Notes: generated by a model from the sequence alone, not told the origin. Positions 9,561-21,103 are shown, counted from the stretch's first letter. The stretch is 64,000 nucleotides of DNA from Bacillota bacterium (GCA_025361765.1 JANYJS010000026.1:22054-86053); one strand, 5' to 3'. Numbers and translations are program-made.

Positions 9561-9617
9561 AACGCTTGTTCAATACGAAAAATGTGCGGATGCATTACAA
9601 ATAAGGAGGTGCAGCAA

Positions 9618-9812
9618 ATGTCAAAAAAGTGTGAAATATGTGGCAAAGGTCAGGTTTCTGGCAATAATGTCAGCCATTCCAACAGACACACCAGAAGAAA
9701 ATGGAATGCGAATATCCAGACTGCCGTTATCAGTGTCGATGGCACTGTGTCAAGAAAAAAGATTTGTACAAGATGCCTTAGAACCAGCAACAAAGTCAGT
9801 AAAGCCGTTTAA
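9618..9812 (+). CDS. rpmB: Ribosomal protein bL28
   Basis: This 64-residue large-subunit protein starts [11 protein letters not shown]. It has zinc-type cysteine pairs at C5/C8 and C50/C53. The start is the ATG at 9618, preceded by AAGGAGGT; an upstream in-frame ATG at 9549 overlaps the promoter and is not used. It is a single-gene unit with its own promoter and terminator. Confidence 0.97.
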   Translation: MSKKCEICGKGQVSGNNVSHSNRHTRRKWNANIQTAVISVDGTVSRKKICTRCLRTSNKVSKAV

Positions 9813-9822
9813 AATACCACTC

Positions 9823-9856
9823 AAAACCTGCATCCATGCAGGTTTTTTATTTTTTG
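9823..9856. terminator. Terminator after rpmB, also facing the GH13 gene
   Basis: The arms AAAACCTGC and GCAGGTTTT flank a short AT-containing loop and are followed by a T-rich run on the plus strand. On the minus strand the stem is followed by TTTTGAG, so it may also end the glycogen block. Confidence 0.9.
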
Positions 9857-9870
9857 AACCAGCCTCAGTC

Positions 9871-11709
9871 TTATAGACAGATCACAAAACCTGATCTCGC
9901 GCCTACCAGACAGAAGCCATTTGGGCTGATAGTTACATCCCCATTTATAAAAAGCAACTCTTGCGATAATGTGATTTCGGGTTTCAAATCGAAGGTCTCT
10001 AGACTATCCCCAGAATTCACGGCCACATATAGTGATTTTCCCCCTTTATGCCTACTGAAAACAAAAAGACTGTTTTTCGCTAATTCCGGTCTGTAATCAA
10101 ATAAATTTATGTCGTTGACTAAGCACCTGAAAGACAGGACTTTTTTATAATAGCTCAAAATATCAAAATCTGCGTGGTTCTCATCAAAGCAACCTCTGTT
10201 AAAGGGGTCTTCGGCTCCCTGCATACCGATTTCATCGCCGTAGTAGATACAGGGTATGCCCGGCAGAAACGCCCAAATGATCAGTAAGTTGAAAAGTCTG
10301 ATCTTCGCTTGCTCTAGCTGTTCTTTTGATAAATTTAAGGTTGCTTTTTCATCTCTGTTATATTTAACAAGTCCCTCGGGGTTTCCGAGAACTGTTAGGA
10401 TTCTTGCCGTATCATGAGTCCCAAGTGAATTCATGAGACTGTTGAAGGCAGGCCACGGGTAGTCCTCCCAAAGTTCCTCAATAATTAATGCCAACTCTTC
10501 CGCTTTTTTCCCTTGGCTAACAAAACGAATTAACGCATCCTTTACTGGATAGTTCATAACACTATCCAGCTCTTCCCCTAAAAAATATTTCCTACGTTCC
10601 CCATAGCTGATCTTATTGGAGGCATTTTCCCAAACTTCACCAATGATGCCAGCATTTGGATTCATCTTTTTAACTGTCTTACGAAGCTCCTTAATAAACT
10701 CCGAAGGCAGTTCATCGGCAACGTCCAGCCTGAAACCCGAAGCGCCTGCTCTCATCCAGAATTTCACCACTGAGTTTTCATTTCTTAAAATGTAATCTAT
10801 ATAGGAATCCTCTCGTTCCTTTACTTGAGGCAGTGTGGCTATACCCCACCACGCCTCATATTTGTCTGGAAATTCGGTAAAGTGATACCAGCTATAATAA
10901 GGAGAATCCTTGCTTTGATAAGCGCCAAGGCCGGGATATGTACCTGCTTTATTAAAGTATATACTGTCACTGCCGGTATGATTGAATACCCCATCCAAGA
11001 TAATCCGGATACCATACTGATCGCATTTTGAGCATAAATCCTTAAAATCATCTAGAGTGCCCAGCAAAGGATCCACTTTCTTAAAATCACCAGTATCATA
11101 TCTATGGTTAGAAAAAGCTTCAACGATAGGATTAAGATAAATTACAGTTACACCAATACTCATAAGATAAGGTAATTTCTCGATGATTCCTAAAATATTT
11201 CCACCAAAAAAGTCGTTGTTCTGAATGACACCTTTAGCATCTTGTTTATAGTTTGGTAATGCGCCCCAGTCTTTCCTATAGAAATAGTCTTTTAGAAGTG
11301 CTGGAGGATTATAACTAGCGCTTCTGCAAAAACGGTCTGGGAAAACCTGATACATCAGACCTTGCTTAAGCCAATCCGGAGTTTGATATGCTTTATCATA
11401 AACCGATAGTTGATATATTTTACTGGAATCCCAGCCGTCATCATGAAAATGCGCTTCAAAGAAATAGGAATAAAGCCCTATTTGTGAAGATGTAAAGTCA
11501 AAGTGATACATATCATAACCAAGCTTAAGTTCGACCCAGCTTCCTTTAATATCGAAATCGATGCCGCCTTCGCAACGTAGGCGTAGGTATATTTCATCAA
11601 TCAAAAGTCGTCTATCTACGCCCGCTTTAAAAATGACAGTCGTCCCTAATGTCACTGCGCCGAATGGATTTTTAAAATACTTTTCTTTTGAATTATATAG
11701 ACATTCCAT
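9871..11709 (-). CDS. Glycoside hydrolase family 13 (neopullulanase / alpha-glucan hydrolase type)
   Basis: This 612-residue alpha-amylase superfamily enzyme has an N-terminal beta-sandwich of about 120 residues, then the (beta/alpha)8 domain, as in neopullulanase, cyclomaltodextrinase and maltogenic amylase. The four conserved regions are visible: DGVFNH, GFRLDVADEL (nucleophile Asp), GEVWENA (acid/base Glu) and LGTHDTARI. There is no signal peptide, so it acts inside the cell. As the last gene of the glycogen set it probably debranches or trims glycogen and maltodextrins released by GlgP. Exact specificity cannot be read from sequence. Confidence 0.9.
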   Translation of the reverse strand: MECLYNSKEKYFKNPFGAVTLGTTVIFKAGVDRRLLIDEIYLRLRCEGGIDFDIKGSWVELKLGYDMYHFDFTSSQIGLYSYFFEAHFHDDGWDSSKIYQLSVYDKAYQTPDWLKQGLMYQVFPDRFCRSASYNPPALLKDYFYRKDWGALPNYKQDAKGVIQNNDFFGGNILGIIEKLPYLMSIGVTVIYLNPIVEAFSNHRYDTGDFKKVDPLLGTLDDFKDLCSKCDQYGIRIILDGVFNHTGSDSIYFNKAGTYPGLGAYQSKDSPYYSWYHFTEFPDKYEAWWGIATLPQVKEREDSYIDYILRNENSVVKFWMRAGASGFRLDVADELPSEFIKELRKTVKKMNPNAGIIGEVWENASNKISYGERRKYFLGEELDSVMNYPVKDALIRFVSQGKKAEELALIIEELWEDYPWPAFNSLMNSLGTHDTARILTVLGNPEGLVKYNRDEKATLNLSKEQLEQAKIRLFNLLIIWAFLPGIPCIYYGDEIGMQGAEDPFNRGCFDENHADFDILSYYKKVLSFRCLVNDINLFDYRPELAKNSLFVFSRHKGGKSLYVAVNSGDSLETFDLKPEITLSQELLFINGDVTISPNGFCLVGARSGFVICL

Positions 11710-11716
11710 TACCTTA

Positions 11717-14155
11717 TTATCCCTTTAGGGGCTTAATTCCCCATATTCTATCTGCATAATCCCTAACGCTGCGATCAGCAGAAAAAATACCCGCCTTAGC
11801 AATATTTACTAGAGACATCCTGTTCCATCTTTCTCTATCTAGCCATGCATTGCTAATATCACTTTGAGCAAGTCTATAGGCTTCGAAGTCTGCTAGAATG
11901 TAGTAATGGCCTGCCGAACCACTATTTGCAGCTGTGAGCGTATTGATGATATCGGTAAATAAGATTCCATTAATCCCCTGTTTCATAAATTCTATAATGC
12001 CTCTTATTGCCGGACTATTTTCAATATAAAATCTCGGGTCATAACCCCCTTGCTTTTCCAGGTTTTCAACTTCGAAAGCGCGCAGACCAAAAATGAAGAT
12101 ATTATTTTCTCCCACAGCATCAAATATTTCTACATTTGCGCCATCCATAGTGCCAAGCGTGATTGCACCGTTAATCATTAGCTTCATATTGCCTGTACCT
12201 GAAGCTTCCTTGCCGGCAAGTGAGATCTGTTCCGAAACGTCCGCAGAAGGCATGATTATTTCTGAAAGTGATACCGAATAATTTTCTAAAAAAACGATCT
12301 TAATTTGGTCTCTAACGATAGGATCCTTGTCGATTTGCACCGATAAATGATAGGCAAGGCTGATGATCTGCTTTGCCATATAATAGCCAGCAGCAGCTTT
12401 AGCCCCAAAAATAAAGGTTCTAGGTGAAATCATCATATTCGGATTTTCTCTGATTTGAAGATATAAATGCATAATATGCATTAAATTCAGCAATTGCCTT
12501 TTGTATTCGTGAAGTCTTTTGACTTGAACATCAAAGATTGAATTGGGATCTACTATAATATCGTTAGATGCCTTGATATAGCTAGCCAATCTCTCTTTAT
12601 TTTCTTTTTTAATTCTTTCAAGTTTTGCCAGGGTCTGCTTGTCATCTTTGAATGATAATAGCTTTTCAAGTTCCAAGGCTTGATATTTAAATCCGGGTCC
12701 ACAAAGGTCTTCAATCATATGGCTCAATTTCGGATTTGCCTGACAAAGCCATCTACGATAGGCAATACCGTTCGTAACATTCGTAAATTTGTTGGGCATT
12801 AGTCTATAGTAACCGTTAAATAAATCCTCTTTTATGATTTGACTGTGCAATGCTGAAACCCCATTAACCGTATGGGCCGTTGCCACGCAAAGATTGGCCA
12901 TGTGCAGTTGTCCATCATGCACGATTGCCATCTGATTTCTAAGATCCTGAGCATCTGGAAAAGCTTCAAGGAGAATAATATTAAGTCTGCGATCTATCTC
13001 GACAATGATGGAGTGTATTCTAGGGAGCAAGTCTTTGAAAAGATTTTCTGGCCATTTCTCCAGCGCCTCGGGCATGATGGTATGGTTTGTATAAGAAATT
13101 GTTTTTTTGACAATCTCCCAAGCCTGATCCCATTCATAGCGATAGTCGTCAACAAAGATACGCATCAGTTCAGGAATTGCCATTGTCGGATGGGTATCGT
13201 TAATATGGACAGCAACCTTTTCATGGAAGTTATCTAAAGTTCCAAATTGTAGCATATGTCTTCTGGTAATACTTTGCATTCCAGCGGAAATAAAGAAATA
13301 CTGTTGTGACATTCTTAGGGTCTTGCCTTCTGCATGGGCATCTTCCGGATAAAGCACTTTCGAAATAATCTCCGCTAGGTGCTTTTGTTCCATTGACTTA
13401 AGGTATTTCCCCTGGGCAAATAAATTCATATCTATGCTAACAGGGGATGAGGATTTGTAAAGTCTTAAAGAGTTCACAACTTCACTGCCAAAGCCCGAAA
13501 CGTGAAAATCATAAGGCACCGCCAAAACCGTAGTATAATCAACATGGCTGATTCTAATCTTGCAATCTTCCCAAGTTTCCAGGAGCTTCCCACCAAAGTG
13601 AACGCGTTCCGTTTCATCTTCCTTTTCAAGAAGCCAGACGTCACCCATGTCAAGCCAGTCATCTGGCTCTTCAATCTGGATGCCATTAACTATTTTTTGC
13701 TTGAATATGCCATATTCATAGCATATAGACATGCCATGACCAGCCATACCAGTTGCAGCTATTGCGTCCAAATAGCAGGATGCAAGACGGCCTAATCCGC
13801 CATTGCCAAGTCCTGCATCAGGATCAAGCGCGTATAAATCTCCAATTTTTTGTCCGAAATTTAAAAGAGCATCCTCAAATGTCTCTTCAAGTTGGAAATT
13901 GAAAATGTTATTTTTGAGCGACGTTCCCGGCAGAAACTCCATCGACAAGTAATAGACCTGTTTCTTTTTATGAGCATGTACCAAATCGTGATTTTTAAGC
14001 CAGTACACTGACAAAATGTCGCGCATAACCATGCATGTCGCCTTGTAGAGTTGTTGTTTACTTGCCTTTCCAGGCTCCCGGCCAAAATAGCGTAATAATT
14101 TTCCGGATATTAATTCAGAAATGTCTTTTGATGTATAATCCAGTTCCATACTCAT
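11717..14155 (-). CDS. glgP: Glycogen/alpha-glucan phosphorylase
   Basis: This enzyme releases glucose 1-phosphate from the ends of glycogen using pyridoxal phosphate. The 812-residue protein is full length for the GT35 family. It has GLGNGGLGRLASCYLD in the N-terminal half and, in the C-terminal half, the cofactor site EASGTGNMKLMINGA, whose lysine binds PLP. It lies 47 bases downstream of glgA and 7 bases upstream of the GH13 gene, within the glycogen operon. Confidence 0.97.
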   Translation of the reverse strand: MSMELDYTSKDISELISGKLLRYFGREPGKASKQQLYKATCMVMRDILSVYWLKNHDLVHAHKKKQVYYLSMEFLPGTSLKNNIFNFQLEETFEDALLNFGQKIGDLYALDPDAGLGNGGLGRLASCYLDAIAATGMAGHGMSICYEYGIFKQKIVNGIQIEEPDDWLDMGDVWLLEKEDETERVHFGGKLLETWEDCKIRISHVDYTTVLAVPYDFHVSGFGSEVVNSLRLYKSSSPVSIDMNLFAQGKYLKSMEQKHLAEIISKVLYPEDAHAEGKTLRMSQQYFFISAGMQSITRRHMLQFGTLDNFHEKVAVHINDTHPTMAIPELMRIFVDDYRYEWDQAWEIVKKTISYTNHTIMPEALEKWPENLFKDLLPRIHSIIVEIDRRLNIILLEAFPDAQDLRNQMAIVHDGQLHMANLCVATAHTVNGVSALHSQIIKEDLFNGYYRLMPNKFTNVTNGIAYRRWLCQANPKLSHMIEDLCGPGFKYQALELEKLLSFKDDKQTLAKLERIKKENKERLASYIKASNDIIVDPNSIFDVQVKRLHEYKRQLLNLMHIMHLYLQIRENPNMMISPRTFIFGAKAAAGYYMAKQIISLAYHLSVQIDKDPIVRDQIKIVFLENYSVSLSEIIMPSADVSEQISLAGKEASGTGNMKLMINGAITLGTMDGANVEIFDAVGENNIFIFGLRAFEVENLEKQGGYDPRFYIENSPAIRGIIEFMKQGINGILFTDIINTLTAANSGSAGHYYILADFEAYRLAQSDISNAWLDRERWNRMSLVNIAKAGIFSADRSVRDYADRIWGIKPLKG

Positions 14156-14202
14156 ACTCCTAATAATTCGATTTTAACTATGATAGTAATGCTATCGGCA
14201 TT

Positions 14203-15624
14203 TTATCGCAAAGATTGATAAAGATTCATGTAGTCATTAGCTGATTTCTTCCAGGAAAAATCCGATTTAAAGGCATTAGCAACCAACTTTCTCCAATTCT
14301 TCGGATCTTTGTATAATTCGAGACCCCTATTAATTGCATACAGCAACTCCTCCTTCTCATAATGAACGAAAGTAACGCCGTTTCCCTTTTGGGTATTGGG
14401 GTTGAATGCCTGTATGCTGTCCCTAAGTCCTCCCGTTTCTCGAACTATGGGAATGGTACCATATCTGAGTGAAATCATCTGCGCAATACCGCAAGGCTCA
14501 CTTTTTGATGGCATAAGAAAAAAATCAGACCCTGCATAAATTTTATTGGCCAATTCAGGAGAAAAATGGATTGAAACTGCAACCCTACCAGGATAATCCT
14601 GTGCCTTTTTTAAGAAGAAATCCTGATAAGCTTCATCTCCAGTTCCGAGAATAATAATCTGAACCTGTTCCAATAATAGTGCGTCAAAATCTTGTGCAAT
14701 GAGGTCTATGCCTTTATGCGCTACAAGTCTTCCTATCATGCCAACTAAAGGTATCTTCGGGTCCTGTATTAGCCCCATCCTGTCTTGAAGCTTAATTTTA
14801 TTCGCACTTTTTCTTTTGATCGCTCTTGGCGTATAATTTAAAAATAGCAAAGGGTCTGTCTCGGGATTATATTTTTCCTGATCTATTCCATTGATTATGC
14901 CTACGAACTTATAAGCATACTGGCTAATAACAGGGTCTAATTTGTGAGAGAAGTAAGGATCCTGCAGCTCTTTTGCGTAGGTCGGACTGACAGTTGTCAG
15001 CTTATCACAGCAAACAATTGCGCCTTTCAATAAATTGATGATGCCATTGTATTCGATAAGAGCAAAATGGCTCTGGGAAATGCCGAACAAATCCTGAACA
15101 ACGCCGCTATCAAATAGTCCTTGATACTCAACATTGTGAATCGTAAAAACTGTGCGCATATCATTATAAAAAATATCCGATATCAATTCGCTTTTAAGAT
15201 AAATTGGCACCAAGGACGTTTGCCATTCATTGCAGTGCAAAACTTTGGGTAGCCAGTCCAGCTTTTTTAGCATCAATAAGACAGCTTTTGAATAAAAAGC
15301 GAAGCGTTCCCCATCATCAAAATAGCCATAATAAGATTCTCGTCCAAAGTAGTTTTCATTATCCAGAAAATAATAGACGATACCCTCATAATCTATCTGA
15401 TAAAGGCCACAATAGAGATTTCTCCATGCTAAATCAACGTTATACTCGTATAGGAACTGCAATTGGTCCTGATATTTTTGCTTAATAGACTGGTAAAGCG
15501 GCAGTACAACCCTGACGTCGGCACCTTGCTTTATGAGTTCCTTTGGCAAGGAACCGACAACATCTCCAAGTCCCCCGCTTTTAGCAAAAGGCTCAGCCTC
15601 TGTACTAACAAAAAGTATTTGCAT
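14203..15624 (-). CDS. glgA: Glycogen synthase (ADP-glucose dependent, GT5)
   Basis: GlgA elongates alpha-1,4 glucan from ADP-glucose. The 473-residue protein has the N-terminal KSGGLGDVVGSLPKEL motif (KxGGL binds ADP-glucose) and the C-terminal SEPCGIAQMISLRYGTIPIV region typical of bacterial and plastid starch synthases. MIGRLVAHKGIDLI marks the second Rossmann domain. It is preceded by glgD (28-base gap). Confidence 0.97.
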   Translation of the reverse strand: MQILFVSTEAEPFAKSGGLGDVVGSLPKELIKQGADVRVVLPLYQSIKQKYQDQLQFLYEYNVDLAWRNLYCGLYQIDYEGIVYYFLDNENYFGRESYYGYFDDGERFAFYSKAVLLMLKKLDWLPKVLHCNEWQTSLVPIYLKSELISDIFYNDMRTVFTIHNVEYQGLFDSGVVQDLFGISQSHFALIEYNGIINLLKGAIVCCDKLTTVSPTYAKELQDPYFSHKLDPVISQYAYKFVGIINGIDQEKYNPETDPLLFLNYTPRAIKRKSANKIKLQDRMGLIQDPKIPLVGMIGRLVAHKGIDLIAQDFDALLLEQVQIIILGTGDEAYQDFFLKKAQDYPGRVAVSIHFSPELANKIYAGSDFFLMPSKSEPCGIAQMISLRYGTIPIVRETGGLRDSIQAFNPNTQKGNGVTFVHYEKEELLYAINRGLELYKDPKNWRKLVANAFKSDFSWKKSANDYMNLYQSLR

Positions 15625-15652
15625 TTTTCCCCCTTAATATCTGATTGTGGAA

Positions 15653-16819
15653 CTAAACAATCGTTGCTTTTTCGATAACCACAGGGAATGTCTCGTGTCC
15701 TGAAAGTTTTCTATTTTCCCTTACAATCACATCTTTATCCAAGATGACGTAGTTCAGATTGACGTTTTCCATAATGGTCGTGTTTTGCATAATCACTGAA
15801 TTACGAACAATTGAATCCTTTGCAATCTTGACGCCTCTTGACAATACGCAATTTTCAATCGTGCCTTCAATCCTACATCCATCTGAAATGATTGAATTTT
15901 TAACTACGCACCCCGAAACATACTCCGCTGGAACGCTGTCTTTAACTTTTGTATAAACAACATTTTCAAAGACTTTGTTTCTAATCTCCACATCCAGAAG
16001 CTTTAAGTTTGCACGCATGTAACTGCTGATTGAGTCAATACCCATGAAATATTTTTGATACTCATAGCCTTGAATATTCAAGGAACCTGCTAATCTTTGA
16101 AGGATATCTCTATAAAAATCTAAGCGGCCATAGGCCATTGCATCTGCTATTAAAGAATCGAGCAGTGATTTTCTAATGACAAATACGCCCAAACCGCAGC
16201 TTTTATTTATTGGCTCATTTTCCCCGTTTGCAGATCTATAGTCATCTATGCGTCTTCCATTTTCTTCAGAAAACAAACGCACGTCTTCTATTCTACCCGA
16301 ATCGTTAACATGATAGAATGGCGCGTCATAGGCTAGGAGTGAGGGATCTTGAATATTATTTGTATAAACTGCTGTAATGTCTGCTCGACGGTCAACATGA
16401 AATCTGAGTAATTCCTCAAAATCAATATTGTAGATGGTGCTGCAATTGGTCATAATAACATATTCAGCCCTGGATCTTTTAATGGAATTCATATTGTAGG
16501 AAAGTGCTTCAACCCGCGAATTGTAAATGCCGTTTCCTTTAGCATCTGGGCTTGCAAATGGCGTCAATACGCGTAATCCTCCGATTTTCCTGGTCAGATC
16601 CCATTCTTTTCCCGAACCAACATGGTCAATTAAAGAATGATAATTATTCTTTGTGATAATAGAGACATCGAAAATGTTTGAATTGACAAAATTAGACAAA
16701 ATAAAATCTATCATCCTATATTTCCCGCCAATCGGTAGCGAAGCGAGGGTCCTAGGTTTAGTGAGTTCACGCAGATTATCTCTCTCAGCGTAGGAAAAAA
16801 TAATTCCTAAAACATTCAT
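15653..16819 (-). CDS. glgD: ADP-glucose pyrophosphorylase-like subunit GlgD
   Basis: This is the 388-residue partner of GlgC in Firmicutes. It keeps the overall fold: the [20 protein letters not shown] region and a C-terminal left-handed beta-helix with hexapeptides after residue 285. The nucleotide-loop motif GGxGxRL of active enzymes is replaced by a degenerate [13 protein letters not shown]. It is therefore expected to be non-catalytic alone and to form a hetero-oligomer with GlgC. It overlaps glgC by 4 bases, so the two are translationally coupled. Confidence 0.95.
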   Translation of the reverse strand: MNVLGIIFSYAERDNLRELTKPRTLASLPIGGKYRMIDFILSNFVNSNIFDVSIITKNNYHSLIDHVGSGKEWDLTRKIGGLRVLTPFASPDAKGNGIYNSRVEALSYNMNSIKRSRAEYVIMTNCSTIYNIDFEELLRFHVDRRADITAVYTNNIQDPSLLAYDAPFYHVNDSGRIEDVRLFSEENGRRIDDYRSANGENEPINKSCGLGVFVIRKSLLDSLIADAMAYGRLDFYRDILQRLAGSLNIQGYEYQKYFMGIDSISSYMRANLKLLDVEIRNKVFENVVYTKVKDSVPAEYVSGCVVKNSIISDGCRIEGTIENCVLSRGVKIAKDSIVRNSVIMQNTTIMENVNLNYVILDKDVIVRENRKLSGHETFPVVIEKATIV

Positions 16820-18045
16820 CGCAAAGGCTCCTTTCCGGGTAGGCTAAACTCTACCATTTCTCCTGCAGGAATACTATTCTTTGCCCCTATCCTAATATCC
16901 TGACCGATAACTGTAATCTCTCTATGCTCACCGGAAAGCTTAGCAGTGTTGATGCAACCAACTGTCGCGCCTTGCTCAATGATGGCGTTTTCGCCAATGA
17001 TAGCGTATTCAATAACAGCCCCTTCTCCTATAGACACATTTGGCATGATTATTGAGTTGCTGACAATCGCATTATTGCCAATGGTAACAGAAGGAAAAAT
17101 AATGCTGTGATCGACCTTGCCATAAATCATACAGCCTTCAGAGATGCTGCAGTTTTTAAGTTCTGCATGTTCGCCGATATAATGCGGCGGCTGCCCTGCA
17201 TTTCTGGCATATATTTTCCAAGGTGGATCATTTAGCTTAAGTGGAACATTAGGATCAAGTATATCCATATTAGCTTCCCAAAGGGATTCAATAGTACCTA
17301 CATCTTTCCAATAACCGCCATAGGTATAGGCGAACAAGCGCTCACCAGCATTCAGCATATTGGGGATGACATTTTTGCCAAAATCGTTTTCTGAATTCGG
17401 ATCGTTATCATCTTCAATCAAATAATCCTTTAGTTTTTCCCAATTGAAAATATAGACGCCCATGGATGCCAGATTGCTTTTGGGATCCTCCGGCTTTTCC
17501 TGGAACTCATACACTTGTCTATTCTGATCTGTGCTCATAACACCAAATCGGTTGGCTTCTTCAAAAGGAACCTGAATTACCGCAATAGTGCAATCAGCAT
17601 TGGTTTCCTTATGAAAATCCAACATCAATTCATAGTTCATTTTATAGACATGATCCCCCGAAAGAACGAGAACATAATCAGGGTGATACATTTCAATAAA
17701 ATTGCTGTTTTGAAGTATGGCATTGGCTGTACCTTTGTACCATTCTCCAGCTTTGCCCTTCACATATGGCGGTAGAATACTGACTCCCCCATTTATGCGG
17801 TCAAGATCCCAAGGTTGGCCGTTTCCAATGTAAGTGTTTAATTCTAAGGGTTGGTATTGTGTCAGAACGCCAATCGTGTCAATACCGGAATTGACGCAAT
17901 TAGACAATGGAAAATCAATAATACGGTATTTCCCACCAAATGGAACTGCTGGTTTTGCAACATCCTTGGTCAAAACACCAAGCCGGCTTCCTTGTCCTCC
18001 TGCTAAGAGCATGGCAATCATTTCTTTTTTCTTGGCGTAAATCAT
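16816..18045 (-). CDS. glgC: Glucose-1-phosphate adenylyltransferase, catalytic subunit
   Basis: GlgC makes ADP-glucose from ATP and glucose 1-phosphate, the committed step of glycogen synthesis. The 409-residue protein has an intact nucleotide loop [14 protein letters not shown], followed by [30 protein letters not shown] carries a catalytic Asp and FQEKP lies in the sugar-phosphate site. A beta-helix domain forms the C-terminus. It overlaps both glgB and glgD by 4 bases (ATGA-type junctions). Confidence 0.97.
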   Translation of the reverse strand: MIYAKKKEMIAMLLAGGQGSRLGVLTKDVAKPAVPFGGKYRIIDFPLSNCVNSGIDTIGVLTQYQPLELNTYIGNGQPWDLDRINGGVSILPPYVKGKAGEWYKGTANAILQNSNFIEMYHPDYVLVLSGDHVYKMNYELMLDFHKETNADCTIAVIQVPFEEANRFGVMSTDQNRQVYEFQEKPEDPKSNLASMGVYIFNWEKLKDYLIEDDNDPNSENDFGKNVIPNMLNAGERLFAYTYGGYWKDVGTIESLWEANMDILDPNVPLKLNDPPWKIYARNAGQPPHYIGEHAELKNCSISEGCMIYGKVDHSIIFPSVTIGNNAIVSNSIIMPNVSIGEGAVIEYAIIGENAIIEQGATVGCINTAKLSGEHREITVIGQDIRIGAKNSIPAGEMVEFSLPGKEPLR

Positions 18046-19949
18046 GTCAATCCCTCCTTTTTAATGCGGTCTCTCCAGCAGCTCAGATAGACGGCTGCCA
18101 GCGGCGGTAAATTAATACTCAATGAATAGTCATAACCATGGGTTTTAATGTTATCTGTTATTAGAGGTCCTAGGTCAAATCCCTGCCCCCCAAAGCGCTT
18201 ATTGTCACTGTTTAATATCTCAAGATAATTGCCATCATATTTTACGCCGATTCTATAATTTTCGCGATATACTGGCGCAAAATTACATATAATAACGCAA
18301 TCTTCTCCGTTTTTTTGTATTCGTCTGAATGCAACAATGTTCTGCTCATAATCCTCATGGGAAATCCACTGAAAACCATCCCAACTGTCATCCTGCTCCC
18401 AAAATTCCGGCTTTTTAAGATAAATATGATTGAGTTCCTGAAAATAGGTTTTAAGCATTCTATGTTTCTCCTGCTGGAGCAATTCCCATGAAAGCTCCGT
18501 GTTATGATTCCATTCTGAAAGCTGTCCAAACTCCGATCCCATAAACAACAGCTTTTTGCCTGGATGGGCCATCATAAAGCCCATATAGCATCTCACATTA
18601 GCAAACTGATCTTCATAGCCTCCAGGCATTTTACTAATGAGAGATTCTTTTAAGTGAACAAATTCATCATGTGACAAGGGTAAAATAAAGTTTTCTGAAA
18701 ATGCGTAGGTCAATGAAAACGTTAAAGCGTCATGCCTAAATTTACGGAAAATAGATTCATGCTTCATATAATCAAGAGTGTCATTCATCCAACCCATATT
18801 CCATTTAAAATTAAAGCCTAATCCGCCTAAATATGGCGGTTTAGTGACCATAGGCCAAGACGTCGACTCTTCAGCAATCATAAGAACATCTGGGAAATGT
18901 TCAAATACAGTGGTATTCAGCTGCCTAAAAAAGTCTACGGCTTCCAAATTTTCCCTTCCACCATACTTATTCGGCCACCACTCTCCCTTATTTCTGCCAT
19001 AGTCTAAATAGAGCATTGACGCGACGGCATCCGTTCTTAGACCATCTATATGAAAGTAATCGAACCAATAGACCGCGTTTGAGATAAGGAAACTTTTCAC
19101 TTCATTGCGGCCCCAATCAAATAGCATGGTGCCCCATTCCTTATGCTCGCTTTTCAAAGGATCCTCATACTCATAACAGCTACTGCCATCAAATTTCCTT
19201 AGTCCAATGTCATCTTTCGGAAAATGACCTGGAACCCAGTCAAGAATAACGCCTACACCCTTCTGGTGGCACTGATCTACAAAAGACATAAAGCCCTTTG
19301 GGGTTCCATATCGTGATGTTGGCGCATAATAACCAATAACTTGATAACCCCACGAATCATCCAAAGGGTATTCTGAAATTGGCATTAATTCAATATGGGT
19401 GTAGCCCATTTCCTTCACATAAGGAATAAGTTCAGTGGCTAATTTTTCATAATCAAAATGATTCCCATCTTTAAAGCATCGCCAAGAGCCTGCATGAACC
19501 TCGTAGATGTTTATTGGCGCATTATAGGGAACCTCCTGCTTTCTATACTCCAACCAATTTTGATCCTGCCAGTCATACTGTTCTAGTGAATAAGTAATTG
19601 AAGCGGTAGCAGGCCTTGTTTCCATGTGAAATCCATAGGGGTCTGCCTTTTCATGAGTATTGCCACTTTTGTCTGTTATTATAAATTTGTATTTATTATA
19701 GTCTGAAATGCCTGAAATAAAAAGCGCCCATATGCCTTCCTCCGATAATTTAATCATCTCATGACTTATAATATCCCACTGGTTAAAATCTCCGGTAATA
19801 TGAACTGAAATGGCATGAGGGGCCCAAAGCCTAAACATATAGCCGGCCATGTCGCCCTCCATATGAGGATGTGCGCCCATGAGTTCATAAGCTTTTGCTG
19901 CCGTTCCTTGATGAAATAAATAGACTGGAAGTTCACTATCTTTGTTCAT
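18042..19949 (-). CDS. glgB: 1,4-alpha-glucan branching enzyme
   Basis: GlgB introduces alpha-1,6 branches into glycogen. The 635-residue protein has an N-terminal CBM48-like domain ([20 protein letters not shown], about 35-125). The GH13 catalytic domain shows [12 protein letters not shown] (nucleophile Asp), [10 protein letters not shown] (acid/base Glu) and [12 protein letters not shown]-terminal beta domain follows. Its ATG overlaps the stop of the upstream RNA methyltransferase gene, so the glycogen genes appear to be read through from the upstream housekeeping block. Confidence 0.96.
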   Translation of the reverse strand: MNKDSELPVYLFHQGTAAKAYELMGAHPHMEGDMAGYMFRLWAPHAISVHITGDFNQWDIISHEMIKLSEEGIWALFISGISDYNKYKFIITDKSGNTHEKADPYGFHMETRPATASITYSLEQYDWQDQNWLEYRKQEVPYNAPINIYEVHAGSWRCFKDGNHFDYEKLATELIPYVKEMGYTHIELMPISEYPLDDSWGYQVIGYYAPTSRYGTPKGFMSFVDQCHQKGVGVILDWVPGHFPKDDIGLRKFDGSSCYEYEDPLKSEHKEWGTMLFDWGRNEVKSFLISNAVYWFDYFHIDGLRTDAVASMLYLDYGRNKGEWWPNKYGGRENLEAVDFFRQLNTTVFEHFPDVLMIAEESTSWPMVTKPPYLGGLGFNFKWNMGWMNDTLDYMKHESIFRKFRHDALTFSLTYAFSENFILPLSHDEFVHLKESLISKMPGGYEDQFANVRCYMGFMMAHPGKKLLFMGSEFGQLSEWNHNTELSWELLQQEKHRMLKTYFQELNHIYLKKPEFWEQDDSWDGFQWISHEDYEQNIVAFRRIQKNGEDCVIICNFAPVYRENYRIGVKYDGNYLEILNSDNKRFGGQGFDLGPLITDNIKTHGYDYSLSINLPPLAAVYLSCWRDRIKKEGLT

Positions 19950-21103
19950 TTCAGATACCTCAGTTTCACAACGGCCTCGCTATGTTTTGTATGGGGGAAG
20001 TTATCAAATATGATCATTTTTTCAGTTTCATACCCAAATTCCTTTGCAATTGCAAGGTCTTTAGCTAATGTCTTGGGATTGCAAGAGATGTATATTATTT
20101 CATTAACCTTATAGTTAAGTATTTTTTGTAGGGCTTTAGGATGTACCCCGGAGCGCGGCGGATCAAGAACAATAATGTCCGGCTGATCGACTAATATATC
20201 AAGGCTTTTAAGAACATCGCCCTCAATAAATGTACAATTCTTGAGACCATTCATTTCTGCATTTTCTTTGGCGGAAGCAACTGCCTCAGGAACCAGCTCG
20301 AGGCCGAAAACTTTTTTTGCTTTAAGTGCAACAGCCTGAGTTATGCTTCCTGTCCCACTATAAAGATCATATACGATTTTTCCAGAAGCATCACCCATAA
20401 ATTCAAGAGCCGTGCGATAAAGTTTTTCTATAGCCGGAATATTGGTTTGAAAAAATGAAAAAGCACTGACTTTAAACTTTAATCCCAACACTTCTTCCAA
20501 ATAATAATCTCTCCCATAAAGGATATTTAGGCTATCGCAATAAACAAAATCTGCTTGAGAATCATTGATCGTGCTTAGTATGCCTATAATTTTATTGCTT
20601 AAAGGCAGTTCTAAAAGTCGTTTTACCCATTCCGCTTTATCAAAATCCATTTGGCTTGAAGTGACGAGATTGACAAGTAGTTCCGATGTTCTCTCTCCTT
20701 TTCGGATAATGAGATTTCTTTGAAGACCCAAATGAGTCTTTTTATTATAATGTGGGTAATTCTTTTCGACAAAATAGGCCAAAGTGCACTTTAATATGGC
20801 GTTAAAATCTTGATCTACCAGCAAGCACTCATCTACTGTTATAATAGACATAAACTGTTTGCGTTTATGAAGCCCCAATGTTTTGGGACCATCTTTAATT
20901 TCATCGCCAAAGGTGTATTCCATCTTGTTGCGATAAGCCAACTGTTTGTCACTGCCTATTATGCCCAGGTAGTCTCGAACTATAATCTTATTGTTCTCAA
21001 GATGATCTATGGCCTCTTGATTCTTGAGCTTTAGCTGCACATTATAGGGGATATCCTGGTAAGTACATCCGCCGCAAAAGTTGAAATGTTTGCAAATCAA
21101 CAC
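19946..21103 (-). CDS. Class I SAM-dependent RNA m5U methyltransferase (RlmD/TrmA family)
   Basis: This enzyme methylates uridine at C5 in rRNA or tRNA. The N-terminus ICKHFNFCGGCTYQ contains an iron-sulfur-type cysteine cluster (CGGC preceded by a cysteine). The SAM-binding region is YDLYSGTGSITQ. The motif LDPPRSGV and the catalytic loop IYISCNPKTLAKDL with the nucleophile cysteine are intact. I place the start at the GTG at 21103 (385 residues), because AAAGGAG lies 7 bases upstream. A longer in-frame start at 21151 would overlap metA and has no ribosome binding site. The TRAM domain seen in many relatives seems absent or short. RlmD-type 23S rRNA U1939 or U747 activity is likely but not certain. 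Confidence 0.9.
   Translation of the reverse strand: MLICKHFNFCGGCTYQDIPYNVQLKLKNQEAIDHLENNKIIVRDYLGIIGSDKQLAYRNKMEYTFGDEIKDGPKTLGLHKRKQFMSIITVDECLLVDQDFNAILKCTLAYFVEKNYPHYNKKTHLGLQRNLIIRKGERTSELLVNLVTSSQMDFDKAEWVKRLLELPLSNKIIGILSTINDSQADFVYCDSLNILYGRDYYLEEVLGLKFKVSAFSFFQTNIPAIEKLYRTALEFMGDASGKIVYDLYSGTGSITQAVALKAKKVFGLELVPEAVASAKENAEMNGLKNCTFIEGDVLKSLDILVDQPDIIVLDPPRSGVHPKALQKILNYKVNEIIYISCNPKTLAKDLAIAKEFGYETEKMIIFDNFPHTKHSEAVVKLRYLK

Noticed and set aside
9549..9617. N-terminal extension of rpmB
   Set aside because: It overlaps the promoter and lies upstream of the AAGGAGGT site; bL28 starts at [11 protein letters not shown].
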